NCBI GenBank assembly: GCA_039881145.1 | Contig: JAYKKI010000087.1 | Span: 8,114,001-8,178,000, forward strand | From: Druceiella hillmani | Lineage: Eukaryota; Arthropoda; Insecta; Lepidoptera; Hepialidae | Length of the DNA stretch: 64,000 nt | Direction of reading: 5' to 3' | Part shown: positions 36,086-47,654 of the stretch, one piece after another | Numbering within the stretch: position 1 is the first letter of the stretch | How the letters are laid out: each line of letters opens with the position of its first letter | The notes under the pieces: generated by a model | Databases searched by the model: none | Told to the model about the DNA's origin: nothing | The model's input: only the letters and a program-made list of their open reading frames with translations | Made by a program: the position numbers and the translations under genes

Positions 36086-37540
36086 CCCTTGGCAAGTTTG
36101 TACTAGAAAGTACAGCTGGATTATTTTTACAATAGTATGAAATTTAAATGAGATTAAAAGAATCAATTAATAGTACCAATAATTTTTTTATAGAAGTTAA
36201 TTAAACGGAAAACGGAAATTGTTTAAAAAGTCATATGAATAATTCAAAAGGAGGTTTTCATATAAGCGAAATGCATCCAAAATATTTTTCCTCGTATCTT
36301 GTTATTATTTTTCAAGTCGAATTCTTGTTATAATTTTTTTCTTAAAATTTAAACAATAAGAGTAAATAAAAGTTTTATGAAATTCTATAAAATTCACATT
36401 TTCGACTGGCACTTGCATTAATCTTTTTTAAAGTTTTATTTTCACTGGAAAATTACTAAATAGAATATGCAGACAAAGAATATGCTTCACTTTCAGTAGA
36501 CTTTATCGATGTAAGTGAATTTATGGGTTAATAAAAATATTTCGAACAGACCATGTATTGAAGAGAGGTAAATTTAAAATCAACTATCTGCATTTGTTCC
36601 TTTTTAAAATTCATTATCGCAAGCATATCACTACTATGTTCTGTAAGCTGTGCAATTGTAGTGGATTTTCTATAACATTTTACCGTCATATATATTATGA
36701 GTACAATTTAAAATATTATATTATGGTAATATATATTACTTAAATAAACCATTTACTTGGAACCAATTAATGTGATTCTGTAAATTATACAATATGAAAT
36801 GAAATCGAGAGTTACTCTGTTATTATTTCTATTAATTTGCGCTGTAGTTAAATTAGCTCCATAAAATTATCATTTAATTATTATAATTATCTTCAGATAT
36901 TTGCCAAGAGAGAAACACGATTGAAAAATAGTTAATCATTAAAAAAAGAATAATTTCATCTTACAGAGCAGGAAAATGACAACGGTGTTATTTTCCTATG
37001 AAATGAATAAAACGTTTTTACTCGGTAGTCATACTCGGCATTCATTTAGTTTGCCTCTGTCCTGTTACCCTGATAAGCATGTTTTTTTCGGAATTTATAT
37101 ATACTTATCATATAGGAGTTATACACCAACACTTAAATCTTGGAACCGACCGAATATACAATTTCAATTTTGGTCGGAATTTAATGAAAATTCAAATTAT
37201 GAACCGATATACCGTAGACATTTTTAAAATTTGAGCTCAAACGTAGATCGTGTAGTTTTTTTTTCAAATAAATAAATATATTCTCTGAATTCATCAGAGA
37301 TGCGTTATTAGACAGGGCTCTAGATAAAACTGAGTACGCAAAAATTGACGAACGAATTTTATCAGTGTTGTTTTTGAGGTCATCAGTATTAAACTTTTCG
37401 ATGTTTCAAGTTCCGGGAGTGGTCCAATATCTTTTTTACACAGTAGTGTAAGAATCGATAGAAAGAAGTGTATGTAAGGCGTGGCGTTGTAAACTGTTGA
37501 AATGTATATTTTGTAATTAGGGTAACAACAATATTATAGA
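36081..37540. other. Sequence without recognisable gene
   Basis: No domain or repeat was recognised. Open frames at 36558-36743 and 36976-37227 have no resemblance to known proteins. Confidence 0.4.
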
Positions 37541-37552
37541 GACATACACACA

Positions 37553-37610
<58 letters not shown>
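37541..37610. repeat. (TA)n microsatellite with CA/TG edge
   Basis: ACACATATATGTG followed by about 50 bp of TA repeats. Confidence 0.97.
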
Positions 37611-37612
<2 letters not shown>

Positions 37613-38035
37613 CAAAGAAGGTTACTAAAGTATAAAACAACATAAAAATTACGTCTTTAAAAAAATATTGTTTATAAAAATTCGCAGACAATTTAAATTT
37701 AATTATTAAAACTGTTGAAAAAACACACAGATGCCATTTTCAGTCATGAACAACATATTAACATAAATTAATACAAATCAATCTAGATTTTTTACAATTA
37801 CATGTCGCAGTATGGCAGTCACAGTTAAGTTTGCAAGGATGTAGTAAAGATTCCCCCATTCATTTTTTAGCGTACAAGTTTGATTCTCATAATTCATAAA
37901 CACATTGCATAAGATTAATAAATTCAATTAGCGGTTCTGAACAATTGTTCCACAAATATGTTTGTGCTAAAATTTTAAACAATGTACGTGTAATTCATCG
38001 AATGCACAGATGATTTTTAATAAATTAAAATCAAA
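37611..38035. other. Sequence without recognisable gene
   Basis: Lies at the 3' side of the minus-strand remnant that follows. No domain was read. Confidence 0.4.
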
Positions 38036-38039
38036 ACCA

Positions 38040-39033
38040 ATACTTTGTACCATTAACTTATATCGAAACTCATCCGCTGTCATTTTTTACTTATTAAAGA
38101 AATAGTTGCAAACTTTTTCAAGTTTAGGAAATTTTTCAAGGCAGAAATTCATATCCAAAATTACCAGTTCGTTTTTATTAAAACAAGTGAAGCAGCTTTT
38201 AGTGCTGCGTTTTTAGTGTCTAGCTATACCGACTAGTCACAGCCAGTTAAAACATGCAATGCTGGCAAGATATTGGACATTTGTTTACCAAGAGTTTATG
38301 CAGTTAAAGAACACTCTAAGCAATATTGTTTTTATGTAAACCTTTGAAGCATACCCCTTGACACCCAATGTTTTGAAGCTTTCGCCAAAAATTAATTGCT
38401 AAAATAAAAACATCTGTGTCGAGGTTTACAATAATAATCTCTATACACTTCATTTTTGCTGCCTGAAATGCATAAGAAAGTAGTTTACAGTTTAAGTCCA
38501 CTTCTAAGTGATTAAATTTTAATGTGAATTTATAATTTCTGGGCTCATCAAATATACCAGAAATATACAGCGCGTATTTACAATTTGTGTATATTTCGAT
38601 GCGTGAGTACAAAGGAATTAAACTAGTTGTAATTTATTTTCATTACTACTAAAGAATTTTTTTGTATCAGTTGGAATATTGGTTTTGACTCAAAAACTTA
38701 ACTGAAATATCACCACGCCTATCGAATCCTAAATCAACTCTTGTGAAGAAATAAAAAACATTTTTTTAAATATGCCTCAGGAGAAGGACCAAATGTTTTA
38801 AATGTTTTGATTTGAATTTTATTTACTACTGACATGCCATCAACGACAGCACTTTTAGAAGAATCCAAAGATAAAATTTCTTGCAATGAGTTTGTTCTAC
38901 AATGATAATTAAATTCAATCTAGCGGACGAGTGTCGACTTGTTTGTTATCCTGTTTAAGGCTTCCTTATTACACAAATATGTACATTAATCTAATATTCC
39001 ATGTGATGCTAATATTTTAGGGTCAAAGAACTG

Positions 39034-39079
<46 letters not shown>

Positions 39080-39435
39080 GGCTAATTTTCATTTGTAGTT
39101 ATTTTTTTAATTGCAATATTTCATATTTTTGAAATAGCTTGATACCAAAATGAATGTCTCAGTTTCGTAGATTGTGCAGAAAATATTTCCTCTCGTTTGA
39201 AGTATATGGTATGTGCTCCGTTGCATAGACTTTTACTTCTCTCCTCAAATAATATTTTTTGCAAAAGAGGACTATAATCAAATAAATACATACAATAAAC
39301 ATATAATTTCTTAAAGCTTTCGTTTACCCATTCATTTATTCTTTTTCTGCCACTCCAAAAGATGTAAGTCTATTGACCGAGCGAAATAACTAGCTGCAAC
39401 AAGTAAATGAGGCCAGACGCTATCTAAACGGTTTA
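38040..39435 (-). pseudogene. DTDV/LTGCD-type element ORF, decayed
   Basis: The minus strand carries blocks of a large uncharacterised protein family that is scattered and multicopy in invertebrate genomes and is often found with mobile elements. In protein order: WPHLLVAASYFARSIDLHLL (39352-39430), SAVVDGMSVVNKI (38826-38866), RVDLGFDRRGDISVK (38701-38742), LLSYAFQAAKMK and LDTDVFILAINFW (38390-38470), then ILPALHVLTGCD (38237-38273) and NAALKAASLVL. The family pattern, as I remember it, is DGMS, RVD.vFDrY..SIK, EADT, DTDV and LTGCD in this order, and the spacing here agrees. Stops and frameshifts separate the blocks, and a TA array (39037-39076) lies inside. The biochemical role of the family is not known to me. 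The acidic DTDV and LTGCD motifs suggest a metal-dependent fold, but this is inference. Confidence 0.7.
39037..39076. repeat. (TA)n microsatellite
   Basis: About 20 TA dinucleotides, inside the decayed minus-strand ORF region. Confidence 0.97.
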
Positions 39436-39939
39436 TATTTTTTCAGTAATATGGTTCACTTTGGTCAAATATTTTTTTGTAATTCTTTTTTCTTTAACAT
39501 TGTAATGAGTGCTGATCAAATGTTTAACAAATTAGAAAATTTACAAAATTTATGTGTCAGTTTTTCAGTCAATTTATTTGCTTCCAAAAAAATACAACCA
39601 TATTTGTAAGACCATGGTGACCGGATGACTGACATTTGGACAGATAAATATTAAAGTTACAAGGTCTAATATTGGAAAATAATTTTATTCAAATAAAATG
39701 GTTAATTTTTTTGAAGCAATCTGGTATTTTACATCAGCATATAAAACTTACACTCTGGTACAAAATGGATTATATTAAATTTTAAATCGTACAGTAATTG
39801 AAAAAGTTAGGTATTTACTTTTTTGCTGCTAATTCAGAAAAAAAATTAGGGCTAAAGCAGTACATGTGACTGTTTACCTAAGAAGTTGGCTTCTGAGTTA
39901 AACTGTATTACTTAGTTAGATAAACTGAAAATGCAAAGT

Positions 39940-41802
39940 TACAGATTTTACTATCATGTTACAAAGAAAGTCATCTCCGGCAGAAATGTTACTTTCATCA
40001 AGTCAAATAATGACTTTGATATATTTCAGGTTATTGTGGAAGAAGTACCAAAGAAAATATAAGATACTATAGTGGAGCATGACAGTTATGATACTAAAAA
40101 TGCTGATCCTGATCAATCGTAATCTACAGCTATACTTTATGACAGTACTTATATAGAAGACAAAGTAACCTAAAATAATACTTCAGATACATTTTTTGAT
40201 ACTGTTCCGAAGAGTAAGTGGAAAAATCTTGTAAGGATTAATTAACCCAACAGATTTCGATCATATCAATAGCAAGGAAGGCGTAAGTCTAACAGGTCGG
40301 TTTTAGTAATCTTTATATAGAAAGTGAATCGAGTACACAAGGACACCAGATGTCTCGTGATGTGACAAGAAGCCTTAAATAGCCCAGAGTCTAAGTAATA
40401 GTGATCAGCTATATAAGAAGAACACAAGTCAGTTCAAAAGAAAGAAGCATGGGAAATAATTTATAAACAAGAATAAGAAACATTTGTTCAGTGCAAATGA
40501 GTTTTTTTGTAAGAAAATAGATTGCGAAAACAAAGTGCGATTTTTAGCAAGGTTGGTAGCAAAAGATCTTACACAGCAAGTTGAAATATACTTTAAAGAG
40601 ATATTTTCACCAGTGCTTCGATATTCAATCCTAAAACTATAATCTGCTCTAATTATGAAGTATGATTTAGAAATAACCCATGCTCATTTCCTATTCCTTA
40701 ATGGACGTACTACTTACCATATTCCTTAGATAAAATATTAATTATTTATAAAGTTCGTATCTGCTCAAAAAGTATAAATGAAGTTTAGAGTTAAATAAAG
40801 CTATTTATGGTAAGGCATAGTACAAAAGAATTGATAGTTGTTTACAAAAATTAGGGTACAGAAATTCTGTGTCAATCCTGTATGCGTTAAAGGGAATATA
40901 AATATTCAGACATTTGTTGCGTTATTTGTCGATGAATTTTTTGTGTTATAAAATTGGACTAAAGAAATATAATATCGTGAAAATGTGCTACAGCCTAGAT
41001 TCAAGCTAAAGTTTAAGAAATGCAAAGCAATCACGAGTCAGTAAAGAAGGCAACGTACTTATTGTTAAATTATATGATATTTATTATAGAAGTTCAGTGT
41101 GAAAAATAGCAAACAAATAAGCTAATTCAAAGTTAGTTAATTTTTATTCTCAATATGCTTATCGGCAGCTATTGGTAATTTGATAGATTTGTCAATTTTA
41201 ACGAGAGCAGATATGTCTTAGGTATTTTGTAATTTAAGTCCATTTAATAATAATTTTAATGAAAGTCAAGGTATGCACGCAAAATATGTTTTAAGTTATT
41301 TGCATGTTATAAAAATGTCAGTTTGAAATATGTAAAGAATAATTTGGATTTAAATTATGGTTATATAAATGCTGACTGGGCTTCGGTATCTATCGATAGG
41401 GATTCTATACTAAATATATTTTCAAAATGTCAATAATATCACATAATTATAAAAAGCAGCAAACTATTGATTTATAAAGTATTGATTTACAAGCTAGTAC
41501 ATTTAAAAAATATTTTATGTGGATTAAAACCTAGAAACAATAACCCTTTATTACTTTATAGTCATAAACAAAGTGCTTAGAAAATATGTGAAAATCGTAT
41601 TTTACGTAAAATGAATAAGCGCAATGATGTTAGATATCACTTTTTTGAGTCATTATTAAATAAAAGTTTGATACAAATTAAATACTTAAAGACATTTGAC
41701 ATGCCAGTAGGTATTCTAACTAAAAGTTTGAGTCCATGTGGACATATGAAATTTGTAAATGACTTAGGAATTACCAAGACGAGACGACGACGACGAGACT
41801 GA
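39940..41802 (+). pseudogene. copia-type retrotransposon pol remnant
   Basis: Decayed Ty1/copia polyprotein on the plus strand. In order: the post-integrase linker (SYRFYYHV, then VISGRNVTF, normally ..SRDV.F) near 39940-40000. Next is RVT_2 reverse transcriptase, with RFLARLVAKDLTQQ, IFSPVLRYSI, KYDLEITHAHFLFLNG (40530-40705), LNKAIYGKA (about 40795) and ALFVDEFF (normally YVDD) near 40920. RT tail: LIGNLIDLSILTRADMS near 41170-41220. RNase H: GYINADWASVSIDRDS near 41360-41410. C-terminal end: DVRYHFFESLLNKS and GILTKSL.P.GH..FV..LGI (41620-41775). Stops and frameshifts interrupt every block, and the catalytic DD of the RT box is D-E. Gag, integrase and both LTRs were not seen. It would have copied the element RNA into DNA. 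It is inactive. Confidence 0.88.
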
Positions 41803-41993
41803 GACGTAATTTTGGCATTGAGTATTAATATATTCAATTGAATATTAATATTACTCTAAAATATTTTAGCAAAATCAATAAACAAAGATATTTTTGTACA
41901 TGTAAAAAAATTAAATAAAAACATACTTAATTTCAATAACTAAATAAATTTGTGATAGTAAAAATAATATTTACACAAAAGTCATTAAGGCAC

Positions 41994-42745
41994 TCATTGT
42001 CGGATGAAGGTCTCCTCCATGTCTTGTCATTTATTTCTGTCCTTCGCGATCCTAATCCATATTGGGCCTACAATACGTATAATATCGGCACTCCAGCGAT
42101 GATGAGAACTGCCGCGGTGGCGAGGTTCACTACGCGGCCACCAGCGCAGGTCACGCTCGCTCCAGCATTCATCTGTAACCCGTGTCACATGATCCGCCCA
42201 GCGTCACTTTAATTTACAGGCCACTATGTGGTAGACCATATCCATTAAGTCCGTACATTTCCTTAAGTAACTATTTCTTACTCTGTCCTTCAAAATAATA
42301 CCATCATGCTCCTCTCGGCTGCTCTGGAATTTTTATAGTTTTGGGTTATTTCCTTAGTCAGAGCCTAACTTTAACAACCATGTGATAAAGTAGGTGTGAC
42401 AACAGTGTCAAATGCTTTTTTTCAGAGAAGTCAAGAGAAGAAGGACAGAATTTGAATTTGTTTTAATGACCAATATCTTGACCACTTGTAAGTGTTTGAT
42501 TCATAAATGAGATTTGCTGTCCTATGTACACGTAGTTTTCGACGTGGTCCAAAATATTTGAACCTATTGTTGTAGGTATTCTTTATCTATTTGTAGTTAT
42601 GCATATTTAGTTATATTATATAATATATAATAGTTGTATAATATATAATAGTTATATAATATATAATAGTATAGTATCATCAGCAAAGCGCAAATGGTTC
42701 AAGCACTCTCCGTTTATTTTTATGCCCATTGTACCACAACATATA
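41994..42745 (-). pseudogene. RTE-like non-LTR retrotransposon pol, 3' part
   Basis: On the minus strand, this is the C-terminal half of a non-LTR reverse transcriptase. First block: GIKINGECLNHLRFADDTI (42675-42735), which keeps the catalytic FADD box. A 20-bp AT repeat (42605-42675) interrupts the frame. Next is NYVYIGQQISF near 42510, RYWSLKQI near 42470, ALTKEITQNYKNSRAAERSM (42310-42370) and LKDRVRNSYLRK near 42280. The tail is KLK.RWADHVTRVTDECW (42160-42225), HHRWSADIIRIVG and ETFIRQ, ending at 41994-41996. The GHVTR-type tail with W-A-D-D and LEEAF.R-like end matches RTE-clade elements of insects. Two TGA codons stand where Trp is expected. The 5' part (endonuclease and RT fingers) is absent, as is usual for 5'-truncated non-LTR copies. 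It lies tail to tail with the copia remnant. Confidence 0.87.
42605..42675. repeat. Three copies of a ~19-bp AT-rich unit
   Basis: TATAATATATAATAGTT(A/G) repeats three times between 42615 and 42674. It sits inside the RTE-like coding remnant, right after the FADD box, so it expanded after the element died. Confidence 0.85.
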
Positions 42746-42836
42746 ATAGTTTAATAATAAAAAATCTCTTGTGTTTTTACGATGCTTTAGACCTTTAATA
42801 TTACAAAAAACGTAAATATTGGTGCTAAATTACTAC

Positions 42837-43250
42837 ATTAAGGGTTTCGTAGGCAAAAACGAAACCCTTATAGTTTTATTCTGTCCGTCTGTTTTTCTAT
42901 CTGTCTGTATGTATGTCCATATCACAGCCATTTTACTCAAAGACATTTAATATTATATATATTTGAACTGTCGGTATCTTCTATGAACCGCTATGCAATG
43001 AAATCCTGGGAAGTTACGAAAAACAATATTAGTGGCGCTCCATGCGTGTAACTGAGAGATGAGAAAAAAATTTAAAACACATAGCCGTGTGGGGTATGGT
43101 TAGATAGGTTTCAAAAATGAAAATGGGGTTCCAAATTAATTTTGAGAAGTCAATTGTTGATGATATTTGCTCTGACAAAATCTTATAAAGAGTGTCCCCT
43201 GCCACTAACTTTTTGAATGAGGTATAAAAATTTGAAAAATTTGAGATAGT
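42837..43250 (+). repeat. GTCCGTCTGT-type interspersed repeat, copy 1
   Basis: Starts with a 10-bp inverted pair (42840-42849 AAGGGTTTCG, 42860-42869 CGAAACCCTT). Next come TATAGTTTTATTCTGTCCGTC, TCTGTCTGTATGTATGTCCAT, CACAGCCATTTTACTC, TATGAACCGCTAT, and further on CCGTGTGGGGTATGGTTAGA and TAGGTTTCAAAAATGA. This order of words matches a conserved non-coding repeat that I know as abundant in Lepidoptera and present in other arthropods. It encodes no protein. Copy 2 lies at 44.8 kb. The match is from memory and needs a database search. Confidence 0.55.
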
Positions 43251-43819
43251 AGAACTAAAAATTAACCTTCAATGGGAATTAGTTTGGATAAGATATATTG
43301 TGTAGCTTTGAAGAGAGGGGATATTGTCCATTCTAATGCAGAAATAACTTTGTTTTTTATAGTATCTTCGAGGTGTACAAACCTATTCTTATATATAAGT
43401 TTAATATTGTTTGGTGTTTCGGAACTTCGAAACGGTTTTTCCCTTTATGCACGAGTCGTCTCTGAACTTGGCTGGTTTTTTTATACTTTGAATTGCCTAA
43501 TATTGCACTTTGCGGTTTGAGATATCTTTTCAAATTCTTTATCACGTCTTCAGAAGATACAGGGAAAATAAATACCAATATAACGCAACAGGAGATAAGT
43601 ACAGGAGTTATAAATTTTTTGGTTTAGTTGAATCTATATTTAATTTTGTCACGTCTGCGTCCATCATACATAATGTCTTAATTTAATGATAGATAAACAT
43701 TTAAAAGAAGCAAGTATGTAATAATAGACGTCACACACTTAATGTGACTTATCTTTCCATTATTCAAATAAAATAAAAAGGACAATTGGTTTTGGCTACT
43801 TAGACTGGAAAAATATCCA
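43251..43819. other. Sequence without recognisable gene
   Basis: May contain the tail of the preceding repeat. Nothing else was recognised. Opposite-strand open frames at 43272-43578 resemble nothing known. Confidence 0.35.
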
Positions 43820-43827
43820 TATATATT

Positions 43828-43905
<78 letters not shown>

Positions 43906-43910
43906 TATAT
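43820..43910. repeat. (TA)n microsatellite with CA interruption
   Basis: About 90 bp of TA repeats with an ACACAC block near 43860. Confidence 0.97.
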
Positions 43911-44619
43911 GATAAGCAAAGTAGAGCGCCAAAGGCCAAGATGATGAAAACTCAACTGATGGTCAGATTTGGCGGCAGTAGTGCTTCGAATACTTATAAA
44001 CACAGCGCTTTATCAATTAGGTGATTGATTCCGACGGAGAGAAATAATTTATAGATTTCATTGTCGAACTTGCGAAGGATTTCTGATAACAATATTATTA
44101 TAATGTTTAAGTAAGAAGATATTTATCACAAAATAACTTTACGAGCTAACCAATAAACTACTCGTACATAACGTTTACAAGTGAATACGTGATCAGACCT
44201 ATTTCATATATCGTAAACAAGTAAAATATACAGTTACCGAACTAAATTGATTAGTATTTTTTAATGTTAATTTAAGAAGTTAACACATTTGCAAATATTC
44301 TGCTGTTATTATCATACTTTTTGTCACTTCTTAACTGATTGATAACTAACAATTTACTTTTTATTATTATATCAAGACAATAGTTTCGTTGCGTAGACAC
44401 TCGTTTCGTTGCGTTTTTTTTCTTTACATTATCTGCGGCAATGGATGTAATATCTTTTTATCAATAAAAAAACTGTTACATTCAACCAGATCTTCACATT
44501 ACAAAGATTCCCTAGACCTTTATGTACATATAAACATCTAACGGTAGATTATATAACATTCAGATTCATCGCTTACTGATATGGTAGCATTTTATACGAA
44601 ATTCTAAGAATAATAATTG

Positions 44620-44623
<4 letters not shown>
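43911..44623. other. Sequence without recognisable gene
   Basis: No domain or structured repeat was found. Confidence 0.4.

Positions 44624-44661
<38 letters not shown>
44624..44661. repeat. (TA)n microsatellite
   Basis: About 19 TA dinucleotides. Confidence 0.97.
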
Positions 44662-44665
<4 letters not shown>

Positions 44666-44799
44666 ATATATATTTATAAAAATATATATTATAAAAAACA
44701 ACTTACAACAAACTTATAAAAACAGTTTTGCAATAGTTTGCTCTTTCAGTTGATATTCTACAGGATTTATAATACAGAAAACAAAACCAATTTTTCCCA

Positions 44800-45150
44800 T
44801 TTTTAGGGTTTCGTTCCTCAAAATGAAAAATCCGAACTCTTGTGGAATCAATTTATAATGTGTTCCTCCGTCCGTCTGTCTATAAAAGTCTCTTTTCTCA
44901 GAAATAGCTTGTGACATCAAGTTGGAATAATATCCTGAGGTATATGGCTACAATTGCTGCAAAATTTCAAGTTTCTTTGGTTCAGGCAATAAAATTATAT
45001 TACGCTTTAAAGGGTCTTTTTTTTTTGTTCTTGTCGTCACCAAAACCTGTATGGTACTTCGCCTCAACCTACAACTTGAAAGTTGTTGTAATGGACTTAC
45101 TTAAGGACTTATAGCACAAGTCAGTGGAAAAGTCTAAAAATCAATGATAT
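44800..45150 (+). repeat. GTCCGTCTGT-type interspersed repeat, copy 2
   Basis: Contains TTAGGGTTTCGTTCCTCAAA, ATGAAAAATCCGAACTC, CCGTCCGTCTGTCTATA, TTTTCTCAGAAATAGCTTG and ACATCAAGTTGGAATAATAT in that order. This fits the other common variant of the same arthropod repeat group, in which the phrase GGGTTCCGT.CCTCAAAA precedes a GTCCGTC run and a CAAGTTGGAAT-like block. Short open frames on both strands across it are not genes. Confidence 0.55.
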
Positions 45151-47570
45151 CTTATTTTATGTAGAAATAAACTTTTTTTAATCATGCGCTTGTGAAAAAT
45201 ATAGTAGGCAATACATTTAAGTTCGGAAAAAATCAAGTTTTGTTATTTACAAAAAGCTTAGCAGAAATATTATGTACCGATAAACATTCGTAAATACTTA
45301 AATGTGTATAGAACTCTTATAGAGCGACTTTTATTCGTGCTTGATTGATTTTTTCTATTTTATTATGACACTTAATTTCAAGTTTCTATGTCAAATGGTT
45401 TCTCAAAGAATTCAAACTGACTTTTATAGCAATATTTCCAGAAATAACTGACATATAATTCTAAAATAAATAGTTTTGCAATTATAAGTTTCTCTTTCAA
45501 TTGAATCAACAAAACGATTATTTTAATTGCACCCTCTAAAATTGTTATAAAAAATATATTCGAACTTTAACTATTAAAATATATATGCGTTAATACACTT
45601 TATAATCGTGCTAAATTGCATATTTCTACCTCAAATGTTTCCTGAAAACAAAGGCTGTAATATTTTCCTTTACTATCTTTTGTCCGTAAATCTATCGTTA
45701 TCTTAAATGCATCGTACTTTACAATATAATGAGAACTCGTAGATATAAAATGGATTGTAAAAAATATATTTATCTCTTTTTTAATGTTTTTTTAATTGTA
45801 AAAATAACAAATCACATCATTGATATTTATTTCTAAATTCAAAGAAATAAAGACTTTGGTGTCCATTCACAAAAGTATTAATTATAATTAAATAATAATA
45901 TTTTATTATTGCGATGTTTGCCTTTTGCTTGGGACCGAATAAATTATTGAGAGGATTTAAGAGTTCAAATGTTGTTTTCTTTAGAATGTCCAATCATGAT
46001 GAGCCTTCCCTATGATCTCTTAACGCCCCCCTAGGGTGGCACGCGCTACTGATTGGAAAATCCTGGTCATCTCTTTATTGTAAATGTCACACATCTGTCA
46101 GAGCTGCGTTCTAACATCGTCATTTGTCCCGAGCATAATGCACATGGAACAAGGACCAATTGCGAGTAGTAAATTTACGTATGTGAATAACAATGGACGT
46201 CTGTGATCAAAGATTTCACACTTATGTTTATCAAGCAGAGTATCATATGGTGGTTTAGATTCAACGGTAAAATATATTTAAAGCTCTTCTAAATTTTGTT
46301 CTAAGCTCACAATACAGTCAGAATAAGCACAGCATAGAGGATTACAAATAACAACGATACACTCAAGTTGCGTTCGTAAAAAAACCTTATTTAAAATGAG
46401 ATATGTTTTAACATTTTTGAAAACTATAGTTTATCTTGATACAACCTCAAGCATTCCAGAGACCTTGATTACAATCCGATCAATGTATAATTTATTGTAA
46501 GTCATCACGAATAAAGGCTTCCTAGGGTAATCAATGTTTAAAATATATACATAAACAGTATGTCGAATGTCTCAATTACGACATTACCATAGTCTTCCTA
46601 CGATCTTTGTGCATGCTTCTAAAATGTTGTTTTTCATACTTTTAGGTTCGGAATTAGTATCGAAAAAAGGGAAAGAAGTTCTTTTTTCATATATTTTCAT
46701 TTAAGACATACTAGGAAAAAATTTAAAAATATGCTGGTTAATATGTTTTATTTATTATGATAACTTTCTCAGTTTAGAGGTTGAAACTACATCTCCCCAT
46801 CATTATTGTGTTTCATTTTTCGTTACACTCTCATTTTTCAACTACACTACTGTGGCTGAAATATTTTCACATCAAAATTGATTAAATTATATTTCCAAGG
46901 GACTTATGAAAATCGTTGTTTCCTCTCCTGAATTTCATAAAGTCGTAGCAAATAAGTTTCACCAGAATCACAGACGTGTATTATGAAGTCAATATGAGAA
47001 TAATGATAGTGGCGGAATATGTTAAAAAAGGTTAAATAAAAAATAATTGTTTCTACCCAAAATTTTTAGGTTGATTATATTTTTAAAATCGTTTGTTTGT
47101 ATTTTGTAAATCGTTATAAATTAAAACTATTATTACGTTTCTCCATGCGTTACAAAATATTTGCAGTTCGCCCTTTCGTTGACGCATAAAAGTTATTTTC
47201 TTTTTGTATTTTATCCACTGTCATAATAAAAACTCAACTTATTGTGATCAGCAATATTGTCTACCATGTATCAAACATTGTAATTACCGCGACTATTCTA
47301 ATAAAAACCAATACAAGTTTTTTTTCCACCATTTTATTTTTAAACTTTGAATACAGTGGGAACAGAAATAATAAAATTATTTTTAAATTTAAGAATTCGC
47401 TAAGGATAAAGTAATTTTTAAATTCTTTACATTTATTTCGCAGACATTGTTTTAGTGTTTGTTGTTTTTTTTAATTAATTTGGTTTTACTATTTGTACGA
47501 ATTCAATGAATACGAACAAACTACCATATAATTAGTTAATTTTCTTTATGTCTCAATTACATAGTCCTTT
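45151..47570. other. AT-rich stretch without recognisable gene
   Basis: About 2.4 kb without a readable domain. A patch near 46010-46170 is slightly G+C-richer (including a C run) but could not be assigned. Confidence 0.4.
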
Positions 47571-47654
47571 TAAATTGATTTGCATTTGTTAATGAATTAT
47601 ATAGATACATAGAGATGTATCTATATAATTCATTAACAAATGCAAACCAATTTA
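47571..47654. repeat. 40-bp-arm near-perfect hairpin
   Basis: Arms 47571-47610 and 47615-47654 are reverse complements in 39 of 40 positions around a 4-nt AGAG loop. It is the strongest hairpin in the window. The near identity of the arms suggests a recent inverted duplication. A microRNA-type precursor is possible in length, but the 4-nt loop and almost perfect pairing argue against a conserved one. Confidence 0.92.

Noticed and set aside
47571..47654. Conserved microRNA precursor
   Set aside because: A 4-nt loop and 39/40 pairing are atypical for a conserved pre-miRNA. It is listed only as a hairpin.
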